This document shows positions 15,729-23,473 of a stretch of DNA of 54,150 bases, piece after piece. The notes beneath the pieces were generated by a model. The model was not told the DNA's origin. It worked only from the letters and a program-made list of their open reading frames with translations, and did not search any database. Numbering within the stretch: the first letter of the stretch is position 1; every line of letters starts with the position of its first letter. The DNA is from a virus: positions 1 to 54,150 of IMG/VR virus record IMGVR_UViG_3300027752_000024; one strand, 5' to 3'. The translations under genes and the position numbers were made by a program.

Positions 15729-17057
15729 TTAGACATTAATACTATTAAGATCCTCTAGTAGAATATTTTCAAACGTTTTTTTGCTGTAGTCTGCGATTTC
15801 AACTTTAAGCCCTTTGGCTTTGGCTTTTAGTTTTGCAATCTCTTCTGTTGTTAAACTACGCATAGGAAGTCCTAAGAACCCTTTAACACGACCTTCTAAT
15901 ACAGCATCATATGCTTCTGCTTGTGCAATCACTGCGACCTCTTTAGCATTACGTAACTCAATATCGCCGTCTACAACACCTTGGATAAACTTTGCACGAG
16001 CATTAGTATAATCCATTTCTTCTTGCATACTAGCAAGTAAATGTTTTTTACGTAGATCATTATACTCAATACGTTTTACATACCAAGCTTCTAACAATTC
16101 ACTAAGACTGTTAAAGATAACAATCTTGTTGTTCTCATCAATGCAAGTAAAGTTTTCACTTACCTTCTTAATCAACTTTAGCTTTGTCATTATCCATTCA
16201 TCTGTACGCTCACCAAACGCACGATCAACTTGGATTTCAAACTCAAACACATCGTTGTCTGATAAGTCATCGTAATCTTTAATCACTTTGTCGTCAACGA
16301 GCTTCTCTAACACTGCTTGATATTGTTTGAGCGTATAGCCCACAGGCAACGCATTGATGGTTATACGGTGCTTAGTAGTGCGTACAAACGACCCTGTAAT
16401 CTCCCATTGTACTGAACTTTCGCCTTTGTTAACTGTACAGCTCATTCCTGTCCAGTGTGGTGTTAGGTTAGCAGTAGTACGTTTACCTTCTGCACGTTGC
16501 TGTACCCACTTAGCAATCTGTTTAGGATCACGTGGAAGGATCTTTTGTGCAAAGCCAATACTTACACCTTCACTGCCGTTGATAGCAAGCATAGGAAGTA
16601 CTGGCACATAATAGCGTGGCTCAATCTTAGCACCCTCAAAGTTCTGATGCTCAAGGTTTACAAAGTCATCCTTGACATACAGTTGCTTCAGGATAGGATT
16701 CATGCGGGCAAAGATATAACGTGTAGCAGCCGCATCGTTAATAAATGCTGATCCAAAGTTACCATCGCCTTCTAGCAGTGGAACATTATTGCCACTGCCT
16801 ACATAGTTTGCAGTCATGTTAACAATAGTGCCTTCCAGACTACCATGCAAATACTGTGCATAGTCTTGTACCTTAGGTCCTAAGTTGCTTACTTTAACAA
16901 ACTTGTCAATGTTCTGTTGTAAGACTGTGTGTACAATCTTACGACTTGCGTTCTTTTGTCCATCGATATAACTGCTTAGTTTACGCACGTTGTCGTAGAC
17001 CGAAAAGTCAATGTATTCATTCTTAAAGAAGTCTTCTAATGGTAGTTGCTTTGTCAT
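15729..17057 (-). CDS. 52: T4-type DNA topoisomerase II, medium (cleavage) subunit
   Basis: 442 residues, the length of T4 gp52. It is the GyrA/ParC-type breakage-reunion subunit. The active-site Arg-Tyr pair is visible as R113-Y114 in AAATRYIFARM, preceded by the conserved LLEGDGNFGS loop (94-103) and followed by EPRYYVPVLPMLAINGSEG near 146-164, the usual DNA-gate elements. The C-terminal half carries coiled-coil-like helices. It starts 4 nt after the large-subunit gene ends, so the two subunits form one operon. The enzyme relaxes DNA during replication and in T4 is needed for efficient replication initiation. Confidence 0.95.
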   Translation of the reverse strand: MTKQLPLEDFFKNEYIDFSVYDNVRKLSSYIDGQKNASRKIVHTVLQQNIDKFVKVSNLGPKVQDYAQYLHGSLEGTIVNMTANYVGSGNNVPLLEGDGNFGSAFINDAAATRYIFARMNPILKQLYVKDDFVNLEHQNFEGAKIEPRYYVPVLPMLAINGSEGVSIGFAQKILPRDPKQIAKWVQQRAEGKRTTANLTPHWTGMSCTVNKGESSVQWEITGSFVRTTKHRITINALPVGYTLKQYQAVLEKLVDDKVIKDYDDLSDNDVFEFEIQVDRAFGERTDEWIMTKLKLIKKVSENFTCIDENNKIVIFNSLSELLEAWYVKRIEYNDLRKKHLLASMQEEMDYTNARAKFIQGVVDGDIELRNAKEVAVIAQAEAYDAVLEGRVKGFLGLPMRSLTTEEIAKLKAKAKGLKVEIADYSKKTFENILLEDLNSINV

Positions 17058-17061
17058 TGTC

Positions 17062-18852
17062 TTACACCTTCATAATATCAAACGGAGCACTTTGTAGAAT
17101 CTGCTCTTTACGGTAATCAATAGTAGTACTACTAAACCAACTCTTAAACAAGTCAGTGTCAGCAATACTTACTGTTGGCAACATTTCATCCATTGTGTCT
17201 ACGTCGATAATATGCTTCAAGTCTTTCTCACTCCAACTACCCAAGCCTTTTACATAGCTTACGTCTAGCTTGTGATCAATTTTGTTTACATCTGCAAACG
17301 TATATGCCCATTCTTTAACAACGTTGTTCTTCTTGCCGATTGCAATAGGTGTACGCAGGATCTTCATCTTGCCATTATTCAAATGCTCCGGAAAATACTT
17401 GTACATAAACAACGATACCAACCCGCGGATACGACTTCCATCTGCATCAGCGTCAGTTGCTAAACAAATCTCTGCATCTGGAAACATTGTAATAATGCTG
17501 TACAGTTCGCTGAGTTCTTTGTTCGCCATAAACTTCTGATGCGACACTTCTAGTACATTAAGCGGAACACCTTTGAGTGCATAAAACGCATTACCTTTGC
17601 GTCCTAAACATTTAATCAAACCGCCGGAGGCACTGTCACCTTCTACAACAAAGATCCTGTTAGTACGATGTCCAATGGCTGCAAAGTACTTGTCACTTTT
17701 AACCTTCTTAGATTTTTCAAGTTTACCCAAGTCTTTCTTAGCATTAAGATCATCTTGTAGTCTAGTGTAAGCACAAATCTCATCAATAAGCTCTGCGTTC
17801 TTCATTAGCTTTGCAACAACTTTACTTACGTCAAACTCGCCGATGGCATCACGACATTCTGCATTTGAGTTTGTTACACGCTCTTTGGTCTGCGAGTCAA
17901 ACTTTAGTGCTGGAAAGCCGTTTACAATAGCGTGTACTCGTAAGTGTTGCTTCAAACGTGCTGCACTAATATCTACTTTGCGCCTACGCTTTAGTACGTC
18001 ACGCAAGTTACCAATCACTGCACTAATAAAGAAGTCAATGTGTGTGCCGCCTTTAACACTCAATCCGTTCACAAGACTGTGTGACTGGAAGCTACCATCT
18101 GACTTAGTAATACTAAAGATAGCTTTCTCTGTATTAAAAACATCTCCTGGACCAAAATAGTCTGCAAACTTTAGTTTAACTGCTTTGCGATTAAAACGGA
18201 ACTTGATGTTGTCAAATGCAAGTGCAAGCGAGCGTACACGTTCTTCAATAATGTCAGTGTGTGATTGATCAATATTATCCATACCAAAGAATTCATAGTC
18301 AGGACGGAACTTAACTGTTGTACCTTTGCGAGCAGTTTCTTTTGTACGCACTCGCTTGATCTTGCCATTTTCGCCAACAAGCTGTACTTCTGTTTTACCG
18401 TCTGCACTCTTAGCATCAAACATTGCCGATGTTACAAATGTAATCATACTACCAACACCGTTCATACCAATACTTTCACGATTCTCATCATCAAAGTTTG
18501 AGCCAGCTCGTGCTCTTGTAAACGCTGCTACCATTTGATATTCTTTACCATCTGGTGTACCTACTTCAATAGCAGGAATGCCGCGACCGTTGTCGCTTAC
18601 TACAATAGTGCCATCTGCTTCGACATCTACATCAATGCGTGTAGCAAACTCGCCTTTAGTTCGAACATACTCGTCTACACTGTTATCAATAATCTCGTTG
18701 ATAACTTTTAGCAGGCCGCCAACAATGTTTACTTTTTTAAATTCTGTGTTAATGAACGATACTTCTTCTTGTACAACTTGTGAGCCCCCGTACATAGAAA
18801 AGCGTTTGCGGATGTGTTCTGCATCCGATAATAGTTTAAAGTTGTCAGTCAT
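17062..18852 (-). CDS. 39: T4-type DNA topoisomerase II, large (ATPase-TOPRIM) subunit
   Basis: 596 residues, one uninterrupted gene combining what T4 splits into gp39 and gp60. GHKL ATPase motifs: NEIIDNSVDEY (52-62), DNGRGIP (87-93) and GMNGVGS (129-135). TOPRIM: EGDSASGG from about 403 and DADADGSRIRG from about 465, supplying the acidic metal site for DNA cleavage together with gp52. A consensus-like promoter (TTGACT, 17 nt, TATAAT) lies directly upstream. The fused state is the common one outside T4 itself; no frameshift or translational bypass element is needed or seen. Confidence 0.95.
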   Translation of the reverse strand: MTDNFKLLSDAEHIRKRFSMYGGSQVVQEEVSFINTEFKKVNIVGGLLKVINEIIDNSVDEYVRTKGEFATRIDVDVEADGTIVVSDNGRGIPAIEVGTPDGKEYQMVAAFTRARAGSNFDDENRESIGMNGVGSMITFVTSAMFDAKSADGKTEVQLVGENGKIKRVRTKETARKGTTVKFRPDYEFFGMDNIDQSHTDIIEERVRSLALAFDNIKFRFNRKAVKLKFADYFGPGDVFNTEKAIFSITKSDGSFQSHSLVNGLSVKGGTHIDFFISAVIGNLRDVLKRRRKVDISAARLKQHLRVHAIVNGFPALKFDSQTKERVTNSNAECRDAIGEFDVSKVVAKLMKNAELIDEICAYTRLQDDLNAKKDLGKLEKSKKVKSDKYFAAIGHRTNRIFVVEGDSASGGLIKCLGRKGNAFYALKGVPLNVLEVSHQKFMANKELSELYSIITMFPDAEICLATDADADGSRIRGLVSLFMYKYFPEHLNNGKMKILRTPIAIGKKNNVVKEWAYTFADVNKIDHKLDVSYVKGLGSWSEKDLKHIIDVDTMDEMLPTVSIADTDLFKSWFSSTTIDYRKEQILQSAPFDIMKV

Positions 18853-18881
18853 TGTCTGCCCTTGTTATAATGTATGTTCTT

Positions 18882-18910
18882 ATTATATAGCCTTTTAATG
18901 AAAAAGTCAA
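18882..18910 (-). promoter_or_regulatory. Strong sigma70-like promoter for the topoisomerase operon
   Basis: Minus strand TTGACT, 17-nt spacer, exact TATAAT. It overlaps the stop region of the upstream 43-residue gene and lies about 30 nt before the topoisomerase ATG. Confidence 0.8.
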
Positions 18911-19038
18911 CCAAAAAGCCACATAACGATTAGTATAACAATAAGCCAGCCCCATAATGTATTGGATCTTTCAGCAGCTTCTCGTTCGCAAGCATAGCAT
19001 TTCTTCTTGCCTTTATATCCGTGTTTCCTACATGCCAC
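18907..19038 (-). CDS. Very small membrane protein with Cys/His cluster (GTG start)
   Basis: 43 residues from a GTG at 19038. An in-frame ATG farther upstream gives 65 residues but would run across the preceding gene, whereas the GTG has GGAG exactly 7 nt upstream. The N-terminus has C3, H6, C14 and C17 (ACRKHGYKGKKKCYACERE), a possible mini zinc site, and the C-terminus is one membrane helix (LWGWLIVILIVMWLFG). It overlaps the 53-residue gene upstream by 11 nt. Function unknown; a membrane-tethered metal-binding peptide is what the sequence shows. Confidence 0.65.
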   Translation of the reverse strand: MACRKHGYKGKKKCYACEREAAERSNTLWGWLIVILIVMWLFG

Positions 19039-19189
19039 GTTCTTGCTCCAATCTATATTGACAATAATAGTCCCAGCCGTATTCATACATTGCATATGCT
19101 GCAATAAATCCTATGTATGGAATAAAAGCTACATTTAGCAGTATCCACGAAAAGATAACTGCGATTACTATGTCATACGTTCTAATCAA
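19028..19189 (-). CDS. Small membrane protein with TTG start coupled to DNA ligase
   Basis: 53 residues. The start is a TTG that overlaps the ligase stop as TTGA, with GGAG 7 nt upstream; it mirrors the ATGA couplings used across this genome. Sequence: MIRTYDIVIAVIFSWILLNV, then AFIPYIGFIAAYAMYEYGWD and a short polar tail. One long or two short membrane helices are predicted. No ATG is available near the start, which is why standard gene callers may miss it. It sits between the ligase and the 43-residue membrane peptide. Confidence 0.65.
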   Translation of the reverse strand: MIRTYDIVIAVIFSWILLNVAFIPYIGFIAAYAMYEYGWDYYCQYRLEQERGM

Positions 19190-20505
19190 ATCTTTTCTCC
19201 GGGCTCAAAGCCTCGGAATGTTTTAAAGCGTGGAAAACGTAGACTGTATGTACCGTCTTGATTCTGTGTTACAGCATCTGCCCTAACTTCAACAAGATGA
19301 CCAATAAGAGCAGCCCGAGTGTGCCAAAAAGTGGATCGCTGCTCATCCGTAAAACCACTGCCAACGTTGACACGTATATCCTTGCCATCGTCCTTCCCAC
19401 TGCATACCACAGCCCCAAGTCTTCCTTCATTGCGTCCAGTTCCTTCTTCTACATCTATAATATTTAATGTTACTTCAATAAATGGTTTTGCTTTAAGCCA
19501 AGCGTGGCTACGTTTGCACTCGTATGGCGCAGTTACGTCCTTGATCATTACGCCTTCGTATCCACCGGCTACAGCAGCAGCGTTGATGTCTTTAAAGCGT
19601 TGTTCGCCTTCGGGTGTATCCAAGTCAACATCCTCCCACTCACACGCTACAACGTGCTCTAAGAGGTCTGTGTTCTCCTTTACCCAGTACTTGACATAGT
19701 TACTGCGAGTTGTTTGATCTTTGTCCCAGCTGCCAGCTAGGAAGTTTTCTAATGGAATAAAGTCAAACAAGTGCAGTACTGCGTCAGTTGCTTTCTTGCC
19801 ATCCTTGCGTTGCAGTTGCTTCATAAGATCTTGGAAGTCTGCACTCATTACTTCGCCGTCTAGTACACAGTCATATGGCGCAGGCTTTGCTGCTAGTACT
19901 GCTTCGATCTCTGCAACAATGTGCGGAAAGTTATGAAACTGTTTTCCGTTACGACTAAACAGGTCTACCTTACCTGCACGACATACTGCTAGTACACGTA
20001 CTCCGTCTAGCTTAACTTCAATCTGCTTTACACCTGTCATCTTCTTTTCGTGATTGGCACTATCGTGTGCAAGCTGGCAAGTAAATACTGGAACTGCATA
20101 TTGCGGAAACTGTTTAGCTACTTTATTAACAGTAGTTTCGCTCATTCCGCAGCGCAAGTCTTTGATTAAGATGCGGCGATAAAAGCCATTCCACTGCTCA
20201 GTAGTAGCAACACTCATTGCTAGTTCAATAGCATCACGAGCAGCATGTCCTGTAAGCTCACGGTTAATCAGTTGATCGGCTAGTACTTTAAAATTGTCCC
20301 AGCTAAGTCCTTGTCCGGTAAGTACGTCTGATCGCTCTGGAACTTTCTTAACACCGAATGTTACAAGTGCATCGAGTGCCATACGCACGCCTTCAAAAAA
20401 CTCGTCTAGTCCTTCTTGCATTGCTTCTAGTAGAATTGCTTCTTTGGCAAGACGACTGTTGTCTGCCTCTAAACGTTCGATAATATCTTGTGGCTGTGTT
20501 CGCAT
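19186..20505 (-). CDS. 30: ATP-dependent DNA ligase, T4 gp30-like
   Basis: 439 residues, slightly shorter than T4 DNA ligase. The adenylated lysine is K165 in motif I (EVKLDGVRV). Further nucleotidyltransferase motifs are DGEV (about 217-220), EGVMIK (about 322-327) and WLKAKPF (about 340-346), followed by an OB-fold domain (RVNVGSGFTDEQR). The N-terminal 140 residues match the helical DNA-binding domain of the larger phage ligases. It seals nicks in lagging-strand synthesis and repair, working alongside the topoisomerase and UvdE encoded nearby. Its first 37 nt overlap the small upstream gene. Confidence 0.95.
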   Translation of the reverse strand: MRTQPQDIIERLEADNSRLAKEAILLEAMQEGLDEFFEGVRMALDALVTFGVKKVPERSDVLTGQGLSWDNFKVLADQLINRELTGHAARDAIELAMSVATTEQWNGFYRRILIKDLRCGMSETTVNKVAKQFPQYAVPVFTCQLAHDSANHEKKMTGVKQIEVKLDGVRVLAVCRAGKVDLFSRNGKQFHNFPHIVAEIEAVLAAKPAPYDCVLDGEVMSADFQDLMKQLQRKDGKKATDAVLHLFDFIPLENFLAGSWDKDQTTRSNYVKYWVKENTDLLEHVVACEWEDVDLDTPEGEQRFKDINAAAVAGGYEGVMIKDVTAPYECKRSHAWLKAKPFIEVTLNIIDVEEGTGRNEGRLGAVVCSGKDDGKDIRVNVGSGFTDEQRSTFWHTRAALIGHLVEVRADAVTQNQDGTYSLRFPRFKTFRGFEPGEKI

Positions 20506-20666
20506 AACTGCTCCGGTTCCATTCCTAGTGATTCATGAAAGTCAAATACTTTGTACCCTTTTAACATATACATTGTAGCACACTTAGGCGTACAGAGCAA
20601 GATCTTATTGTACGTTTGCTCGCCTTGTACCCATTTTTCTATACTATATAATCTGTGTTCTACCAT
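20469..20666 (-). CDS. Small hypothetical protein overlapping DNA ligase start
   Basis: 65 residues, beginning MVEHRLYSIEKWVQGEQTYN. Its ATG overlaps the stop of the SGNH-like gene (ATGGTAG) with GAAGG a few nt upstream, and its end overlaps the ligase start by 37 nt. Contains CTPKCAT, then FDFHESLGMEPEQLCEHSHK with several Cys/His residues that might bind metal. No family recognised. Overlaps at both ends make it a good candidate for translational coupling, though a spurious frame cannot be excluded. Confidence 0.55.
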   Translation of the reverse strand: MVEHRLYSIEKWVQGEQTYNKILLCTPKCATMYMLKGYKVFDFHESLGMEPEQLCEHSHKILSNV

Positions 20667-21424
20667 TTGCCTTCAAAACTTTCCTTGGATAACTTAACTC
20701 GATCAAACTTGTCATCAAGCAAGTATACTGTACTTGTTTGTTGTTTGTTGTACAATAGTTGTAACTTTAAAAATATTTGGTTATGTTGACTTGTACTTAA
20801 ATGGCCGCTCCGCACATCGTTTTCTAATGTAATACTACTTTCCGGATCATTGAAACTAAAATAAGACAGCGTAGGATACATTGTTGTTCCACTTTTAAAA
20901 ATATGTCCAATGTATTGATCTTCCTTACTGCTAAGATTTGCATATTTGTTGTTGTATAGCCCTGGAAAACAATAAAAGTGCCAAAACAGTCTGTCTGGGA
21001 AGTTGTCTGCAAGATACTCATCAAACCATTGTAATACTCCGGTTAACTGTATATTAGAAAGGTCTTCTCTATAAAAATGAGAATAATATTCTTTGGCTGC
21101 GTGTCTAACTTTTTCAACTAACGGATATGTTGTAAACTTTCTAAACGCTCGACCATCGTTGATTATAGTTGTGTTAATAACAGGAACTTTGTGATGATAT
21201 ATTCTACTAGCTTCGCTCCAACATGTTATCATCATGTCAAACTTGCCACCATTGTTTAAATATTCAAAAAACTGTTCAACAACATATATAGGCCCTGCGC
21301 CGTCTTTTGCTAACATAACTACTTCTAAGTTAAACTTATCTGCAAGTTGTCCTATCCATGTTGTTTTATGAGTGTGGGCATAACTGTCCCCTAACACTAG
21401 TAATATTTTTTTATCTAGTCCCAT
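20660..21424 (-). CDS. SGNH/GDSL-like hydrolase-fold protein
   Basis: 254 residues. The N-terminal ILLVLGDSYAHTHKTTWIGQ resembles block I of SGNH hydrolases, with GDSY placing a nucleophilic Ser at residue 14, and DVRSGHLSTSQHNQIF near 220-235 resembles the C-terminal block with catalytic Asp and His. The middle has MITCWSEASRIYHH, which may correspond to another core strand. Family members de-acylate glycans or lipids; in phages similar proteins are often called hypothetical. Substrate unknown. It overlaps both neighbours by a few nt. Confidence 0.65.
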   Translation of the reverse strand: MGLDKKILLVLGDSYAHTHKTTWIGQLADKFNLEVVMLAKDGAGPIYVVEQFFEYLNNGGKFDMMITCWSEASRIYHHKVPVINTTIINDGRAFRKFTTYPLVEKVRHAAKEYYSHFYREDLSNIQLTGVLQWFDEYLADNFPDRLFWHFYCFPGLYNNKYANLSSKEDQYIGHIFKSGTTMYPTLSYFSFNDPESSITLENDVRSGHLSTSQHNQIFLKLQLLYNKQQTSTVYLLDDKFDRVKLSKESFEGKW

Positions 21425-22041
21425 AGGTTTTCAAAATATTTTCCAAACAGTTTAAATCCGTTTGTCATTCGTTCCTGATGTGCGTTCATGCCATCACGGT
21501 CAATCCATTCAAAACTACCAGCCATCGGCCCATTCTTTTGATCTTCAACATAGTCGCCATAATAATCATCTTGCCAATCATCACGACACTTTTGTTCAAA
21601 CGCCCAGATCATTTCATCCATGACCCAGTCCCAACGTTCGAAGTGCTTAGGATCTACATCGCCGGCGTTTGCATACTTGTTCTGTTGTGCTTTGGTAGCA
21701 CGTAATTCTTTTGGTGCATCTTCCATGTCAACCCAGGGAGCACCGTGTTTAGTAGCTTTTAGTTGTACAAGCATAGGCAAGATAATAGGAGCAAGAGTAG
21801 AGTCCATACTCCAAGTATCCCAACGATCAATCTTTACCTTAACTTTTTGTGTACGTCTGTCAAACCAAATCCAGTTGAATACATCATACACCCTTTGTAC
21901 ACCGTCTTCAATAACTTCTATCACATGATCTTCATAATCTTGATTGTCTGGCCAATCAACAATGCCGTACTTTTTATTCATATGGTTACTGTGTATATTG
22001 CAAATTAATCTATTAGGATATCCGCCAATCTTGACTTTCAT
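21415..22041 (-). CDS. Conserved phage protein of unknown function
   Basis: 208 residues from the ATG at 22041 (ATGA overlap with the upstream gene). Very rich in Trp, Asp and Met. Conserved-looking blocks are VKIDRWDTWSMDSTLAPIIL, LKATKHGAPWVD, and the C-terminal HFERWDWVMDEMIWAFEQKC, then NGFKLFGKYFENLWD. I recognise these as hallmarks of a protein widely found in T4-like and other marine phages, often repeated in databases as hypothetical, with no known activity. No catalytic motif is evident. Confidence 0.8.
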   Translation of the reverse strand: MKVKIGGYPNRLICNIHSNHMNKKYGIVDWPDNQDYEDHVIEVIEDGVQRVYDVFNWIWFDRRTQKVKVKIDRWDTWSMDSTLAPIILPMLVQLKATKHGAPWVDMEDAPKELRATKAQQNKYANAGDVDPKHFERWDWVMDEMIWAFEQKCRDDWQDDYYGDYVEDQKNGPMAGSFEWIDRDGMNAHQERMTNGFKLFGKYFENLWD

Positions 22042-22364
22042 GTGATAATCCAATCCATATTCATCCAGTCTGTATCTTCTGGCATCATCTCAACTTTGTC
22101 GCCGTGCAGTTCTTGCATTCGTGCCCAGATATGGGCATTGTTCATTCTCAGCGTGTAAGAGCCTTTACCACAACGATATGTGCTACCACTAGAACCAGAG
22201 AAATAATAAGCCCCTTCGCTCTCTTCCACCTTTGTAATGCCACTGTTCATACGCCAACTGTCGCCATCTAAGTAACCGCCAGATGTTCCAACAAGAAGAC
22301 GATAGTGAGGATCATCGCCTTTCATCTTGATAACTACCCAGTTGTCGCAAGTATATTCAAACAT
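22038..22364 (-). CDS. Hypothetical protein, beta-rich
   Basis: 108 residues, beginning MFEYTCDNWVVIKMKGDDPH. Alternating hydrophobic and polar residues, with YRLLVGTSGGYLDGDSW and YYFSGSSGSTYRCGKGSYTL, suggest a small beta-barrel or SH3-like fold. No recognised family. It overlaps the downstream 208-residue gene by 4 nt and the upstream 54-residue gene by 8 nt, consistent with one polycistronic unit from the phosphoesterase promoter at 23445-23472. Confidence 0.75.
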   Translation of the reverse strand: MFEYTCDNWVVIKMKGDDPHYRLLVGTSGGYLDGDSWRMNSGITKVEESEGAYYFSGSSGSTYRCGKGSYTLRMNNAHIWARMQELHGDKVEMMPEDTDWMNMDWIIT

Positions 22365-22521
22365 TTTGTTTATCCTTTAAGAATAACTTTAGTGTTTGGC
22401 CGTCATCTTGGATACTAATTTGCACACCTGTTACATCGTGCTTAACAAGTTCTCGACCGTGGGTGCCAATTACTTCTACTCGGGTAATTCGGCTATACGG
22501 AATTAAATCAGTTTCATTCAT
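22357..22521 (-). CDS. Short hypothetical protein between overlapping neighbours
   Basis: 54 residues, beginning MNETDLIPYSRITRVEVIGT and ending LKLFLKDKQNV. The ATG at 22521 overlaps the stop of the 66-residue gene, and the TGA stop overlaps the ATG of the 108-residue gene, so it fills an otherwise unexplained gap with the same coupling used elsewhere. Likely a small beta protein. Too short for routine gene calling. Function unknown. Confidence 0.7.
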   Translation of the reverse strand: MNETDLIPYSRITRVEVIGTHGRELVKHDVTGVQISIQDDGQTLKLFLKDKQNV

Positions 22522-22714
22522 AGTCTTTCACCCCATGTTTCTCAATGTCTTTCAACATAGTTTCTAGCATCCACTTGATGTCTTCTTTGTCCTCACTCTT
22601 GATATTTACGGGTTCTACAGTGTAGGTACCTGACCTGTAGTAGTTCTTATGCACTCCATACCAGACTTTGTCATTAGGCTCCGTGTGCCGTATTAGTTGA
22701 TAGTGCCAACTCAT
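22514..22714 (-). CDS. Small hypothetical protein
   Basis: 66 residues, beginning MSWHYQLIRHTEPNDKVWYG. N-terminal half looks like three beta strands with aromatic residues (VWYGVHKNYYRSGTYTVEPV); C-terminal half is a charged helix (DKEDIKWMLETMLKDIEKHG). ATGA overlap with the upstream 60-residue gene. This pattern of a strand-rich start and one long helix recurs in small phage regulators, but no homologue is recognised. Confidence 0.7.
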   Translation of the reverse strand: MSWHYQLIRHTEPNDKVWYGVHKNYYRSGTYTVEPVNIKSEDKEDIKWMLETMLKDIEKHGVKDYE

Positions 22715-22893
22715 TCTAAGTCTTCCTCAATCCATTTTATTTTTGCAATAGTGTATTCGTCGACGCCCCATTTTTCAGGAGCACCGTATTTTACAATAGT
22801 TTTAGCAAGTGCTTCACTTTCTTCTTTAGCATATTCATAGCCTAGGAAGTTTGTATCTGCGCTTACCATCCATGTGCGTTCATATGCAAACAT
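22711..22893 (-). CDS. Small hypothetical protein
   Basis: 60 residues, beginning MFAYERTWMVSADTNFLGYE. Acidic, helical (EYAKEESEALAKTIVKYG, then EYTIAKIKWIEEDLE). Its ATG abuts the stop of the metallophosphoesterase and its stop overlaps the next start as ATGA. No family recognised. Confidence 0.65.
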   Translation of the reverse strand: MFAYERTWMVSADTNFLGYEYAKEESEALAKTIVKYGAPEKWGVDEYTIAKIKWIEEDLE

Positions 22894-23417
22894 TAGTTAG
22901 TCCTCAATTCTTCGATGTTAACAGGTGTGTAGTTTGTTTGCTCGACGCACACACAACGATACGGTCCTTCTGGACTTGGGTTCTGGTGTATGTGACCGTG
23001 AACGTTCACCATACTACCTTCACCAAACCTGTGACTCTCCTTTAGTGTACTCTGGTGTACAGGAACGTGTGTTAGTAGTAACCCAAACTCACTAAAGTCT
23101 CTCCACATACTTACCTTTTGGAAGTGTGGAGCAAGTACTTTGATGTTGTCGTGGTTGCCAACAACCAAACGCTTCTTGCCATTGAGTCTCTTGAAGTTAT
23201 CGTTTAGCCACTTGTCTTTATCAAGTCCAAACAGTACGTCACCCAAGTGGTAGACTTTGTCTTGAGGTTTAACAACACTGTTCCAGTTTGCAATCATGGT
23301 TTCATCCATGTCTTCAACATCAGCAAAGTCTCTACAAGGCTTACCCACTTTATCCTCAAACTTCAAGATATTATCGTGGTTAAAGTGTGTGTCGCTTATT
23401 ACCCAGATATCTGCCAT
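22893..23417 (-). CDS. Calcineurin-like metallophosphoesterase
   Basis: 174 residues. All metal-binding blocks of the superfamily are present: ISDTHFNH (7-14), HLGDVLF (57-63), VGNHDN (about 89-94), LLTHVPVH (about 113-120) and NVHGHIHQ (about 137-144). Small phosphoesterases of this type hydrolyse phosphomono- or diesters; phage members have been linked to nucleotide, 2',3'-cyclic phosphate or RNA metabolism, and none of these can be chosen here. First gene after a strong TTGACA/TATACT promoter, so an early function is likely. Confidence 0.9.
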   Translation of the reverse strand: MADIWVISDTHFNHDNILKFEDKVGKPCRDFADVEDMDETMIANWNSVVKPQDKVYHLGDVLFGLDKDKWLNDNFKRLNGKKRLVVGNHDNIKVLAPHFQKVSMWRDFSEFGLLLTHVPVHQSTLKESHRFGEGSMVNVHGHIHQNPSPEGPYRCVCVEQTNYTPVNIEELRTN

Positions 23418-23444
23418 GATGCACCTCTATATGTGTTATAACTC

Positions 23445-23472
23445 AGTATAACATACTAGCTGTTGTTGTCAA
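23445..23472 (-). promoter_or_regulatory. Sigma70-like early promoter with extended -10
   Basis: Minus strand TTGACA, a spacer of about 16-17 nt ending in TGT, then TATACT, giving a TGnTATACT extended -10. Separates the radical SAM block from the phosphoesterase/ligase/topoisomerase transcripts. Confidence 0.75.
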
Positions 23473-23473
23473 C

